Part shown: positions 1 through 7,942 of the stretch, in pieces
Layout: every line of letters starts with the position of its first letter
Numbering within the stretch: the first letter of the stretch is position 1
DNA from: Neosynechococcus sphagnicola sy1
GTDB taxonomy: Bacteria; Cyanobacteriota; Cyanobacteriia; Neosynechococcales; Neosynechococcaceae
Length of the DNA: 64,000 nucleotides
NCBI RefSeq assembly: GCF_000775285.1
Contig: NZ_JJML01000007.1
Span: forward strand, 149,297-213,296
Direction: 5' to 3'
The notes under the pieces: model-generated
The model's input: only the letters and a program-made list of their open reading frames with translations
What the model was told of the DNA's origin: nothing
Databases searched by the model: none
Position numbers and translations under genes: made by a program

Positions 1-1143
1 CTGTGGGGCGATCGCATCATAAAAGGCACTCATCAGACACTCCTCTCGAAGCGACGGGGGGGGATCAATCTGGGCGGCGGGATCACCGGGACAACCCTGA
101 CTAGCATCAAAGCGAAATCCTGCCAAAAACAGCTGATACTCCCCAGTGGACTCAAACCTATGGGCCGAGATCGCCGCCAGAGCCGCTTGATTCAGAATCG
201 GATAGCCAGCACTTTGGATCACATCGGGGTCCCCGACGACCTTTCCCTGGGGATCGACCACAATTCCAATCGTGGCGTTGCCTTTCAAGCGACTGGGACA
301 GGCCAACTTGGGGTAGGGCGTTGTCAGGTCTAGTTTTTTCCAGAGCAGTTGGGAGCTTTTCGCCGTGGTTTGAGCCGCAGCTAGCCAGTCTTTGGTACTG
401 GCAATCGCCTCTCCCTGGGTGGTGCCATTGGGATTATAGGCAAACTGCTGCTTCAGGGACTGGAGATGGGCGATCGCCGCGGGTGGAATTTGAGAGGGGC
501 GATCGCCGGCAGGGGGAGTGACGCTGGCTTCTGGGGACGGGGTAGGGGGGGAGATGGCAGGAGCTGTCGAGGGAGTGGGGGTCGGACTCAACTCGGGAAT
601 GGGTTGAAAGGTGGGGTTGGTTGCCACCAGTGACTCAGGAGCTGAGGTTGACGGGCGACTGGCAGGCGGCGGCGTTGCAGGTGCCTTGATGGTTGGCCCC
701 TTTGCTATCGGGGGCATCGCCGCCGCTGGGGGTAGCGTGGACGGGGGTGGCGGGGGGGTGAGGGAGAAGGTATAGGGTGCAGAATTGCCAGCACTGGGGA
801 AGGGGGGAAACGTCCCTGGGGGGGAACCCGGAAACAGTTCCGCACCACTCCCGGTTTTGGGAATTAAGGGCTGAAATGAAGATGGGTTGCCAGCACTATG
901 GGGGAGGAGAACCCCAGGGGAGTCCAGTTGGGGCAGTTGACGTTGCTGCTCCGGTGATAGTTGCACCACACGTACGGTTTGCGGGGTGGTGATGCGGGGG
1001 GGGTTAGCCCCCGGCCAGAGGGGCACTAGCAGCCACAACAGGCCATGAATTCCAGCAGAAGCTAGGGTTCCTAAAGCGAGGGGCTGGCGTAGGGGGGGGG
1101 TTAGGCTTCCAGAATCAGAGCATAGGACATAAGACACTCTCAC
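1..1143 (-). CDS. TonB-like periplasm-spanning protein, 3' end outside window
   Basis: The frame is open from a GTG at 1143 to the left edge (381 codons), so the C-terminus is missing. The GTG overlaps the cobI stop as GTGA, which suggests translational coupling; a second in-frame GTG lies at 1137. Residues about 20-45 form one hydrophobic segment (LASAGIHGLLWLLVPL). A long Pro/Ser/Thr-rich linker follows to about residue 230. After it comes a globular region with a TonB-C-like core (ATIGIVVDPQGKV, then NQAALAAISAHRFE). A single membrane anchor, proline-rich linker and C-terminal domain are the classic TonB layout, which couples the proton-motive force to outer-membrane receptors. Position next to cobI would fit cobalamin or metal uptake, but that is inference. 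Confidence 0.78.
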   Translation of the reverse strand, partial: MRVSYVLCSDSGSLTPPLRQPLALGTLASAGIHGLLWLLVPLWPGANPPRITTPQTVRVVQLSPEQQRQLPQLDSPGVLLPHSAGNPSSFQPLIPKTGSGAELFPGSPPGTFPPFPSAGNSAPYTFSLTPPPPPSTLPPAAAMPPIAKGPTIKAPATPPPASRPSTSAPESLVATNPTFQPIPELSPTPTPSTAPAISPPTPSPEASVTPPAGDRPSQIPPAAIAHLQSLKQQFAYNPNGTTQGEAIASTKDWLAAAQTTAKSSQLLWKKLDLTTPYPKLACPSRLKGNATIGIVVDPQGKVVGDPDVIQSAGYPILNQAALAAISAHRFESTGEYQLFLAGFRFDASQGCPGDPAAQIDPPPSLREECLMSAFYDAIAPQ

Positions 1144-1922
1144 GCCTCACAGTTGTCATTGGCGAATGGATTGCGAGCAGCGGCTCCACGGCACGGTTCC
1201 GTATCTATCCTAGCGGCACCAACCTGCACAATTAGCAGTGAAAAATAGGGCAAAACCAAGTGGGGGCGATCGCCCAATCCCCGATGGATCACTTGATCTG
1301 CCTGGGTTGCTCGTTCAATGACATAGCTGTGGTTCAGCAGGTTCCAGCGCTGTAATACGGGCCAGACTTGTTCGTAGACCGAGCTAACTTTCATTAAAAC
1401 CAGGACATCTGCCATGTGCAGGGCTGTTTCTAAAACTGCTACCTGATAGAGCGCTGGCAGCACCAGTAATCGCTGGTCGCGAATGGTGAGCGGCAGGCCT
1501 AAAGCTGCAGTGGCAGCGAGGGGGGAGCAAACCCCTGGAATGGCTTCGAACTCCACCTCGGGGTGAAGCTGTTGGAGGGTCTGGGAGAGATAGGTAAAGG
1601 TGCTATAAAAGCTGACATCTCCCTCTGAGACAAAGGCGACATCCTGCCCCTGGTGCAGATATTGCCAAACTTGAGTCGCTGCTAGGTGCCAAGCCTGGAT
1701 CAGCTGCTCTGGGTCTTGGACAAAGGGAAACGTCAACGGCAACTGCACTTGTTCTGGCTGCACCCATTGGGCGACAACTTGTTGAGCCAAGCCCGGTCGA
1801 TTCTGAGTTCCGGCGGGGAAGGCAATTACAGGAACGGCCTGTAACCGTCGCAATCCTTTGAGGGTAAGTAATTCTGGATCCCCAGGCCCCATACTAATGC
1901 CGTAAAGTTTGCCTAGAGCCAT
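1140..1922 (-). CDS. cobI: Precorrin-2 C20-methyltransferase
   Basis: This 260-residue protein has the tetrapyrrole (corrin/porphyrin) methylase fold. The N-terminal loop LYGISMGPGDPELLTLKG is the P-loop-like motif of the CobI/CbiL family, and a later EGDVSFYSTF matches its second SAM-binding motif. The family uses S-adenosylmethionine to methylate C20 of precorrin-2 (or cobalt-precorrin-2) during corrin ring synthesis in the cytoplasm. Length is normal. The stop overlaps the start of the TonB-like gene, and cobN lies elsewhere in the window, so cobalamin genes are dispersed rather than in one operon. Whether the substrate carries cobalt (CbiL) cannot be told from sequence. Confidence 0.93.
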   Translation of the reverse strand: MALGKLYGISMGPGDPELLTLKGLRRLQAVPVIAFPAGTQNRPGLAQQVVAQWVQPEQVQLPLTFPFVQDPEQLIQAWHLAATQVWQYLHQGQDVAFVSEGDVSFYSTFTYLSQTLQQLHPEVEFEAIPGVCSPLAATAALGLPLTIRDQRLLVLPALYQVAVLETALHMADVLVLMKVSSVYEQVWPVLQRWNLLNHSYVIERATQADQVIHRGLGDRPHLVLPYFSLLIVQVGAARIDTEPCRGAAARNPFANDNCEA

Positions 1923-1992
1923 GGTGCAAGGGCGATGGAGTTAACAGGTCGTCTCAGAACAACTGCCAGAATCACAGAAGGACGATCTCCGA

Positions 1993-3135
1993 TCATGGGT
2001 CTGCCGTTTCAACGATGGCAGGGAGTCCCACGATCTCCGGGGTCAAGTCAGGATGCAACATATCTGCCATACTCTTGGTAAAACTAGCCAGGGGAACCGC
2101 CAGCAGCAACCCCAACACCCCTCCCAACTTCACTCCCACGAGGAGGGAAATCACCACCCATACTGGATTCAAGCCAGTCACCCCCCCCAGTACCCTGGGA
2201 GCGACGAAATTATCATTAATCTGGCTGATCACCAAGGCCACCCCCAATACTTCCAATCCCAAGCCAAAGTTTTGCAAGCTCACCAGAAAACTGACAGCAC
2301 TAATACTAACCAGACCACCCACGGGAATCAGGGTTGCCAGACCTATACAGAGGCCAAAGAGCAGCCCCAAGGGTACTTTCAAGACCAGAAATGCCAGGGT
2401 CAAGGTGACACCCATGACACCTGCTAAGGTTACCTGCCCCACATAGTAGTTATGAAAGTTCTGATAGATCGATCGCCGGATCGAGAGACTTAATTTCTGG
2501 GGAAACCAACGAAACAGGCCATCCCACAACTGCTCCCCATAGAAAAGCAGATAGATGGTCAGTACCAGAGTAATCAGAATATTCACCACACTATCAACGG
2601 TGTTGAAGGCCAAACTCACAACTTGCCCAGTGAGCATTTGTAGCTTTCCAGAGAATTGGGCGGTCAACTGAGTCGCTAGGTTAGTCAACAGCCCCGTAAC
2701 ATTTTCCGGCAGACGTTGGGCGATCGCCCAGTCCCGTACCCCCAAAAGCTGCTTACTGCCCGAGTCAATCCAACTGGGGAGACGATTGGCGAGTTCCGTT
2801 AACTGTTGCAACAGTACGGGAGCCAGGGTGCTGCCCAGGGTAATTAAAATCGTGAGCACGAGGACAAAAACAATGCCAATGGCATAGCCCCGCCGGATTC
2901 CCAAGCGCTTCAGCAACAGCACTGGGTAGTCCAGAATAAAGGCCAGAAGCGTAGCAGAGGCAAAGATATTCACCAGGGGTTGGAAATAGCCGATGATCAA
3001 CAACAGCAACCATCCATTCAGCACAATCAAGGGAAACACCAAGCCCCAACGTGCCCACGCAGGTAGCAGGGTACCACTGATCCTGCCGTTGATCGGGGAG
3101 GTTGCCATTTCAGGTTTGTTCGCAGATTGCACCAT
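1993..3135 (-). CDS. AI-2E family transporter (UPF0118/PerM-like)
   Basis: This 380-residue membrane protein has a hydrophobic N-terminal pair of segments (about 30-85), another near 85-110, a soluble stretch with amphipathic helices (110-195), and a C-terminal membrane block (about 200-360). The late Gly/Pro-rich signature GLCIGLATLIPVGGLVS and the ending LAVPLASFTKSM are typical of the AI-2E/PerM family. Members export small molecules or sodium, and the family name comes from autoinducer-2 export in E. coli, but the cyanobacterial substrate is unknown. It is transcribed in the same direction as cobI with a 70-bp gap, so an operon is possible but unproven. Confidence 0.92.
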   Translation of the reverse strand: MVQSANKPEMATSPINGRISGTLLPAWARWGLVFPLIVLNGWLLLLIIGYFQPLVNIFASATLLAFILDYPVLLLKRLGIRRGYAIGIVFVLVLTILITLGSTLAPVLLQQLTELANRLPSWIDSGSKQLLGVRDWAIAQRLPENVTGLLTNLATQLTAQFSGKLQMLTGQVVSLAFNTVDSVVNILITLVLTIYLLFYGEQLWDGLFRWFPQKLSLSIRRSIYQNFHNYYVGQVTLAGVMGVTLTLAFLVLKVPLGLLFGLCIGLATLIPVGGLVSISAVSFLVSLQNFGLGLEVLGVALVISQINDNFVAPRVLGGVTGLNPVWVVISLLVGVKLGGVLGLLLAVPLASFTKSMADMLHPDLTPEIVGLPAIVETADP

Positions 3136-3200
3136 AGTGGTTCAGCCCGGAGTCAGATTCAGAGGAGGTCTAGCCCACTTATACCCCATTTGGTGATTTT

Positions 3201-3511
3201 TCACTGCCGCGCTATTTCCTCGCGACTCATTCCGGTTCCTGCATCAGCAATCACGCCCCGCCGTTTGATGGCCTGCAACACGGCAACCCCGGTGGGTAGG
3301 CTCAGGGTCTCCCGACAATAGTGCTGAGTCAGTTTTTGGGTTGCTTCCACCCCGATCGCCTGGACAATTGGATGACTAGAATTTAACTCCTTGGCACATA
3401 GAACTGCCGCCCACCCAGAGCTTCCAACAGCGAGATCGCCGCCTCCAAGCCGATCACCTGAACCAGGTCTTGCAGCGTCGGGGATAAGTCCTTCTCCCGG
3501 ATATCCTCCAA
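3201..3511 (-). pseudogene. Mor-family (Mu middle operon regulator-like) protein, frameshifted
   Basis: Two overlapping frames join into one protein. From a TTG at 3511, preceded by AGGGG at 3523-3519, the first frame reads LQDLVQVIGLEAAISLLEAL then GGRQFYVP and stops. The other frame carries on with HPIVQAIGVEATQKL and ends GVIADAGTGMSREEIARQ. Both halves match the repeat unit (IGLEA..L...GG..lYVP) and the recognition helix of Mor/C-family phage transcription activators. One missing A in the AA at about 3392 (minus strand CCAAGG) restores the frame. It is either a decayed phage gene or a sequencing error. No other phage gene is visible nearby. Confidence 0.5.
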
Positions 3512-4154
3512 GTTGCATCCCCTGGTGAATCACCACTACCGAGTCGCTTTCGACGGTTGCTCCTACCGCCAGCAACGTATCCTGCTCTTCTGGGGGAGTT
3601 CCCACTGGGTAATCTAACTGGGGATCTCGATGGCGTCACTGCTTGCAGTAAACAGCGGGATCTGCCTCAAAGCTAGAGTGAACGGTTCCCGAGAGGCCGG
3701 GAGCGGCCAACAAAAAACACACCAATTGGTTTGTTAAGGGCGGAAACGTGGTGGGGTTTGGGAATTGTTACCTATTGCTATCTTCAAGCCATTCCCGAAC
3801 CTCCGTCAGCTTGCCAATGACTACATTGCTAGCGCACACCCTCTGAGGGGTTGACAGTCAGCGAGGTCAGAGGCGGCATGTCATGGATAAAAGTTTCCAA
3901 ACGCATTTTCAGCACCTGCCACGATTTTTATGAAGTTTTATTGCAACTTGCGTAAAACAATCTCTGATCGACTGACTTATCTATAGAGCTGTGGAAATCC
4001 TGCGGATGCTGTAGGACTAAACCCCTTCTCTACCCAATAACGATTCAGTTTCTTTCTTCATTCCTGATCACGTACACAATCTTGGAGGTTGCTGATGACA
4101 GACTTTATAGTGACAAGTGTGATAGACACTTGGCCTTTGAAGGGTAAATCAAAT
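3512..4154. other. Non-coding stretch between Mor remnant and cassette island
   Basis: About 640 bp hold no convincing gene, RNA or promoter on either strand. Because it lies outside the leader copy that starts at 4155, I checked it for an integron integrase (a tyrosine recombinase transcribed away from the array) and saw none. Confidence 0.5.
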
Positions 4155-4495
4155 CGAGTGCAGGTGAATTGACCAAGGAATTCAAGCCATCTAGCCATCA
4201 CCCTTTAGAAAACCAGAGCCAATTCTTCTACGTGAGGAATAAGATCCCTTTTTTGCAAGTTATGATCCCACCATGAAGACTAAGCAACCAGATTTTATCG
4301 AATAAAAATAACTAGAATGCTTTACAGATAAAGTATTGAGCGATTTCGTGCGTAGTTTCTATATCAGGATTTTTAAAATATAGTCAATTCAGATGGGGTA
4401 TGCTAACATCCCCATAACGCTTAATCCACGGGTAATTCTGGGTATTAAGCACCAATTTGCTTAGATTCCAAAATGGGATCTAAATATAGTTAGAC
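4155..4495 (+). repeat. Leader copy A, inverted partner of 12801-13150
   Basis: This segment is repeated in inverted orientation at 12801-13150. Identity is high over almost all its length, with one uninterrupted identical run of 62 bp (A: 4273-4334). Homology starts abruptly at CGAGTGCAGG (4155) and ends at a GTTRRRY box (GTTAGAC, 4489-4495), after which cassette sequence begins. A candidate promoter reading toward the cassettes, TTGAGC at 4337 and TATATC 18 nt downstream, is present in both copies. A shared but stop-interrupted reading frame (WIKR.G...SIPHLN) runs on the opposite strand. I infer that it is an integron leader containing attI; it could instead be the inverted ends of another mobile element. 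Confidence 0.75.
4461..4495 (+). other. attI-like recombination site, array 1
   Basis: The right end of leader copy A forms an imperfect palindrome (TTAGATTCCA, loop AAA, TGGGATCTAA) followed by ATATA and the core GTTAGAC at 4489-4495, which fits GTTRRRY. The inverted copy has different bases in the same hairpin (CTTAGTCCTC...GAGCTAAG) and core GTTGGGC. Cassette insertion in integrons takes place between the G and TT of this core. Confidence 0.6.
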
Positions 4496-4526
4496 ACCAG
4501 GTACAGATTTCAGAACATCTTGATTT

Positions 4527-5060
4527 GTGGACGACAAGCTACTTAAAAAATACCTTGAATACGCTAACACCGAAGAGTCCTTCGCAGTTCTCTTTGTGAA
4601 AAAGCATCTCGCTCAAGCAAAAGGTTATTGGGTAGATATTGTCGATTGCCAACGCTATGAGATGTCCTCAGATAATTTGCATTTCAGATTTGTCGTAGGT
4701 GGTCTGTATAAGAGAAAGATACAACCTCAGTATCCATCAAAATCTGTATACACCATTGATGGCAAATTCGATGAACGCAGATATTACTTGATGGTACGAG
4801 CCATAACTTGGGAAACCGCACATAAGGACATTGAACAGCAGAAATCAAAAAACATAGCATCACGGAAATTTAAGATAACAGGTATAAGCTACGATAAAAA
4901 TCGAAGCAAAAAAGACTTTTTTCGGGAGGATGCACCACCGGAAATAAAGGCTCTTGCAAATAATCTTAACGACCGCACAAACCCACTATGGGATAGAGCC
5001 TTGCAATACGCCAACAAGCCAGAGTTTGTTTATGAGATCAAGAAAGTTCACATCAACTAG
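4527..5060 (+). CDS. Hypothetical protein, first cassette of array 1
   Basis: The product is 177 residues, starting at a GTG 31 bp after the attI-like core. It is Lys/Asn/Tyr-rich, without signal peptide or membrane segment, and begins with a short helical stretch (LLKKYLEYANTEESFAVLF). A middle beta-rich part includes FRFVVGGLYKRK and YYLMVRAITWE. I do not recognise a family. Base composition is clearly more A+T-rich than the core genes. The stop codon lies 6 bp before an attC site, the usual cassette layout. It could be driven by a promoter in the leader. Confidence 0.7.
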   Translation: MDDKLLKKYLEYANTEESFAVLFVKKHLAQAKGYWVDIVDCQRYEMSSDNLHFRFVVGGLYKRKIQPQYPSKSVYTIDGKFDERRYYLMVRAITWETAHKDIEQQKSKNIASRKFKITGISYDKNRSKKDFFREDAPPEIKALANNLNDRTNPLWDRALQYANKPEFVYEIKKVHIN

Positions 5061-5066
5061 CATGGT

Positions 5067-5158
5067 GCCTAACAAGCGCGTGCACACGGAACGGAGGTTT
5101 ACGAGATCGGTAATGATGCAAATATCATCGCCGTCCGGTGACGCGCAGACCGTTAGCC
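5067..5158 (+). other. attC site 1
   Basis: The site is 92 bp, beginning GCCTAAC and ending GTTAGCC. The arms pair: AAGCGCGTGCAC against GTGACGCGCAG, leaving one extrahelical G (GCGCGTGCAC versus GCGCGT-CAC). The next segment CGGA.CGG pairs with CCGTCCG. This is attC architecture (R'', L'', loop, L', R'). Its loop is closely similar to attC site 3. Confidence 0.85.
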
Positions 5159-5316
5159 TGCTTCGTTCTTGGTGGTGGCGGTACAGCCAACTTTCCTGTT
5201 GGTACGCAAGTTCAAAGTATTCCAGAAATCTTTTGTAGGACGAGGTTTTGCAGCAATCGACCGGGTAGTTGGAGCAAGTTATACTGAAATAGTCTTCATT
5301 ACAATGATCGGGTTTG

Positions 5317-5493
5317 ATGCCTACAGATAGCCAGTTAGGATGCTTGTATCGAATTAGCTACCACTTAACGTATCGAATGTTACAACCTATTCATCTGGTT
5401 TGTATCGATGGTCGAACCCAGAATTTGTATGTGTTGGAAGGGCAAAACGAGGAAATTGAGTTTGAAGTTACTCCAAATGGAGAGGTGCTGTGA
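5317..5493 (+). CDS. DUF6888-like small protein
   Basis: A 58-residue frame runs from ATG 5317 to TGA 5491-5493. The segment MLQPIHLVCIDGRTQNLYVL followed by an acidic EIEFEVTPNGEVL resembles the DUF6888 family of small cyanobacterial proteins. These are commonly encoded immediately before a DUF6887 protein, as here, where the stop overlaps the next start as TGATG. The tight pairing of two tiny ORFs inside a cassette suggests a two-component module, possibly toxin-antitoxin. That is inference, since no function is established to my knowledge. Nothing recognisable fills the cassette between attC 1 and this gene. Confidence 0.62.
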   Translation: MPTDSQLGCLYRISYHLTYRMLQPIHLVCIDGRTQNLYVLEGQNEEIEFEVTPNGEVL

Positions 5494-5711
5494 TGAGTTC
5501 AATTAACTATACAGCAATGTCTTATCAAGAACTAAGACGTTATTTCCTGACCCATCGAGATGATAATGCTGCTTTCCAAGCTTACTTAGCAAGGCGAAGG
5601 GAGCGTTCACGTCCTGTCATCACAACAGTTAACGATCCAGACTTTGATAGTAAAATTCAGGCATCTATTCGTCAGCAAATAGCAGAGTATCAGAGTGGCA
5701 ACGCAGGCTAA
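5493..5711 (+). CDS. DUF6887-like small protein
   Basis: The product is 72 residues. ATG 5493 overlaps the upstream TGA; a GTG lies one codon earlier. The N-terminal motif MSYQELRRYFLTHRDDNAAF is typical of DUF6887 proteins (a helix ending in HR-D/E-D-E-AF). A basic RRRERSRP patch and a C-terminal helix follow. It is soluble with no catalytic motif visible. The stop codon TAA is itself part of the attC 2 core (GGCTAAC), so gene and site are fused. It is the partner of the preceding DUF6888-like gene. Confidence 0.7.
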   Translation: MSSINYTAMSYQELRRYFLTHRDDNAAFQAYLARRRERSRPVITTVNDPDFDSKIQASIRQQIAEYQSGNAG

Positions 5712-5792
5712 CAACCCTAGTGCAGCGGATTGACCGAAGCCGCTTGGGTGGGATGCAAAGCTCCTGGCAACCGCTGACTAGGAACGTTAGCT
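5706..5792 (+). other. attC site 2
   Basis: The site is 87 bp, GGCTAAC to GTTAGCT. Arms CCTAGTGCAGCGGATTG and CAACCGCTGACTAGG pair with an extrahelical G and a second bulged A. The site is close in sequence to attC 4. Confidence 0.85.
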
Positions 5793-5811
5793 TGTATATC
5801 CCTAAAAAGAA

Positions 5812-6429
5812 ATGGGGCAAGATCCAAGGCAAAAAGTATGGGAACTATGTCAAGTCGATCTTGATGCGGCGTATTGTCTTGCCCACAAAGCTCAGTGGTA
5901 TTGGTATCGTTGTCAGGCTTTAGCAGCAGTTGCTTGGCACACTAAGCCTAAACCAAAATTTTTAAAGATTGCAAATGAGGCATTAGAAGCGGCCGCTGAA
6001 ATACAAGAGCCAAACAGGATAGTATCTTGTTCTGCTTGGGTCATATATGCAATGGCAAATCGTAGTGATGTAAGCATCCAATCTTCTGTAGAGAAATTAC
6101 TCGAAGTTATACGAAGTGAGGAAAATCCAGTATGTCAGGCAGATGCATTACTTTTACTTTTTGAGGCTGTATTCCGTAAGAAGAATATGCGAAAAATAGT
6201 TCTTTCTCCATTATTAGAAGCCTGTCAAAAAATGAAAAGTTGGAAGCAACCACGAATATTAAAGGATATTTCTCTGATTTTAGCAATCGATGATTTGACA
6301 TTAGCGAATGAGGTTGTTGAAATGATTAAGAAGGAATCCATTAGGCAACAAGCGAAAGAATCTATTGATAAAGGTAAGTGGCTGGGAGCACATGAATTTT
6401 TCCCATATTATGCAAAGTGCACCAGCTAA
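5812..6429 (+). CDS. Hypothetical helical-repeat protein in cassette 3
   Basis: The 205-residue protein is predicted mostly alpha-helical. Repeated helix pairs (AHKAQWYWYRCQALAAVAW, KFLKIANEALEAAAEIQEP, QADALLLLFEAVF) are reminiscent of TPR or HEAT-like hairpins, but I cannot assign a family. There is no signal peptide or transmembrane segment. It starts 20 bp after attC 2, and its stop overlaps the first bases of attC 3. A+T-rich composition fits acquired cargo. A role as a protein-interaction adaptor is only a guess. Confidence 0.7.
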   Translation: MGQDPRQKVWELCQVDLDAAYCLAHKAQWYWYRCQALAAVAWHTKPKPKFLKIANEALEAAAEIQEPNRIVSCSAWVIYAMANRSDVSIQSSVEKLLEVIRSEENPVCQADALLLLFEAVFRKKNMRKIVLSPLLEACQKMKSWKQPRILKDISLILAIDDLTLANEVVEMIKKESIRQQAKESIDKGKWLGAHEFFPYYAKCTS

Positions 6430-6515
6430 CAAGCGCTTGAACTCGGAACGGAGATATACGCTATCGGGTATGATGCAAAAATAATTTCCGTCCGGTTAAG
6501 CGCAGTCCGTTCGAC
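6424..6515 (+). other. attC site 3
   Basis: The site is 92 bp, AGCTAAC to GTTCGAC, so both cores are slightly off consensus. AGCGCTTGAACTCGGA pairs with TCCGGTTAAGCGCA with one unpaired G. The loop and outer arm are very similar to attC 1. Confidence 0.78.
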
Positions 6516-6688
6516 CGCTTTGTTTAAGTCTTTGTGACGTAGTTCGGAAATGGTGAGGGAGACGCAATCACGAAGATAATTAGTGCACTTTAGCGTTTGC
6601 CATAACCAATTCTAAAAAGTAGGTTGTCAAATCTGAGTGGCTATTTTCTCTACCCTACATTAGATCAATTTTAAGCTGGCATAAGTCT

Positions 6689-7753
6689 ATGTATCAATCT
6701 CAACAGCATTTGGCTCAGGAAGCAAGTAACAAAGAACCGTGGCTTGCCGTCAATTTATCTAGGATTTTGCCAGGTATAGGGCAGATTTATGCTGGGAAGG
6801 TGCTCAAGGGGTACATCATTTTGTTGAGCTATTTCCTCTTGATTGGAATCGGAGGCTGGCTAATGCTCAATTCTACAGGTAATGCTCTAATTGGCATCGC
6901 AGTCTTAACAATCGCGTTTCTGATCTTACCAATTTGGAATTTGTTTGATGCCCATTATTCGGCAAGGAGCAGGAATTCTAGAGACTTTGAATCTACTCGA
7001 AAACAAAGCAAAGATGCCTGGTTAGCCGTTTTTTTATCTGGATTCATTCCTGGGTTAGGACATGCTTATCTCAAGCAATGGTTATCTAGCATTCTTTTTC
7101 TCGCTGGTTTTATTGCAGTTTCCATGCTTGCCAGTGTGTTGAAGGGGGCGTTAGTTTTCCTTGCCTTCTACCACGTTTATGTTTCTGCTCCTGTACGTCG
7201 AGAAAGATCGCATCGAATAGTGATGCTATTTATCGCGGGATTCATCAGCATTTCAGTTGTACTTGCAATATTAGCGATCGTTATCCGACAGTTTGTAGCT
7301 GAAGCACGATACATTTCATCAGGCTCAATGCTGCCTACTTTACAAGTTAACGATCGTCTCATAATTGATAAAATGACTTATCAATTTAGTATACCTAAAC
7401 GGGGTGACATTGTTTCATTTTTGCCTACAGAGGCTTTGCAGAAGCAAAATTTACACGATGCCTTTCTTAAGCGCATTATTGGGCTACCTGGAGATAAAGT
7501 TCAAGTCAAAAATGGAAGCGTGTATATCAATGATCAGCCGTTGCGTGAAGACTATATTGGCAAGGATGAAGCACCTCAGTATGAATTGGATCCGCAGGTG
7601 GTTCCGCCAAATTCTTATTTCGTTTTGGGTGATAATCGAAACAATAGCTATGACAGCCACTATTGGGGATTTGTGCCGCGCAAGAATATCATTGGAAAAG
7701 CTAGTCAGCGATTTTATCCTTTTGATCGCGCTGGTTCACTCATAGGAAAATAG
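6689..7753 (+). CDS. lepB: Signal peptidase I fused to an N-terminal multi-pass membrane domain
   Basis: The product is 354 residues. The C-terminal 150 residues are a standard S26A signal peptidase I: catalytic Ser213 in SGSMLPTL, catalytic Lys261 in FLKRIIGLPGD, and the box GDNRNNSYDSHYWGFVP. It would cleave signal peptides on the outer face of the cytoplasmic membrane. The first 200 residues are unusual. They hold several membrane helices in two similar blocks, each opening with a Pro-Gly-x-Gly-x-x-Tyr motif (LPGIGQIYAGKVLKGYI and IPGLGHAYLKQWLSSIL), as in small TM2/DUF5683-type membrane modules. Ordinary cyanobacterial LepB has one or two N-terminal helices. It sits alone in its cassette, so it is probably an accessory second copy. 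Confidence 0.9.
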   Translation: MYQSQQHLAQEASNKEPWLAVNLSRILPGIGQIYAGKVLKGYIILLSYFLLIGIGGWLMLNSTGNALIGIAVLTIAFLILPIWNLFDAHYSARSRNSRDFESTRKQSKDAWLAVFLSGFIPGLGHAYLKQWLSSILFLAGFIAVSMLASVLKGALVFLAFYHVYVSAPVRRERSHRIVMLFIAGFISISVVLAILAIVIRQFVAEARYISSGSMLPTLQVNDRLIIDKMTYQFSIPKRGDIVSFLPTEALQKQNLHDAFLKRIIGLPGDKVQVKNGSVYINDQPLREDYIGKDEAPQYELDPQVVPPNSYFVLGDNRNNSYDSHYWGFVPRKNIIGKASQRFYPFDRAGSLIGK

Positions 7754-7800
7754 GATGTATGGATCTCAATCATAAATCTAGTCGTCGTGTGCAGTCAGCG

Positions 7801-7887
7801 GTCGAACAATTCGGTTGCAGCGGATTGACCGGAGCTGCTTGGGTGAAATGCAAAGATTCTGGCAACCGCTGACCCGCCCCGTTAGCC
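7801..7887 (+). other. attC site 4
   Basis: The site is 87 bp, GTCGAAC to GTTAGCC. GTTGCAGCGGATTG pairs with CAACCGCTGACCC, leaving the extrahelical G and A. The internal part is nearly the same as attC 2. It lies 47 bp after the signal peptidase stop. Confidence 0.8.
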
Positions 7888-7942
7888 TGCTTAGAAACTC
7901 AGTGTTATAAAAGATTTTTAATATAGGGGTGGTAACTTCAGA

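Noticed and set aside
4954..5238. Reading frame across attC 1
   Set aside because: It overlaps the cassette-1 gene in another frame and continues through the recombination site; no protein-like features.
5160..5316. Protein-like frames between attC 1 and the DUF6888-like gene
   Set aside because: Frames such as FVLGGGGTANFPVG and RGFAAIDRVVGASYTE look partly coding, but each lacks a start or is cut by stops. Too weak to call.
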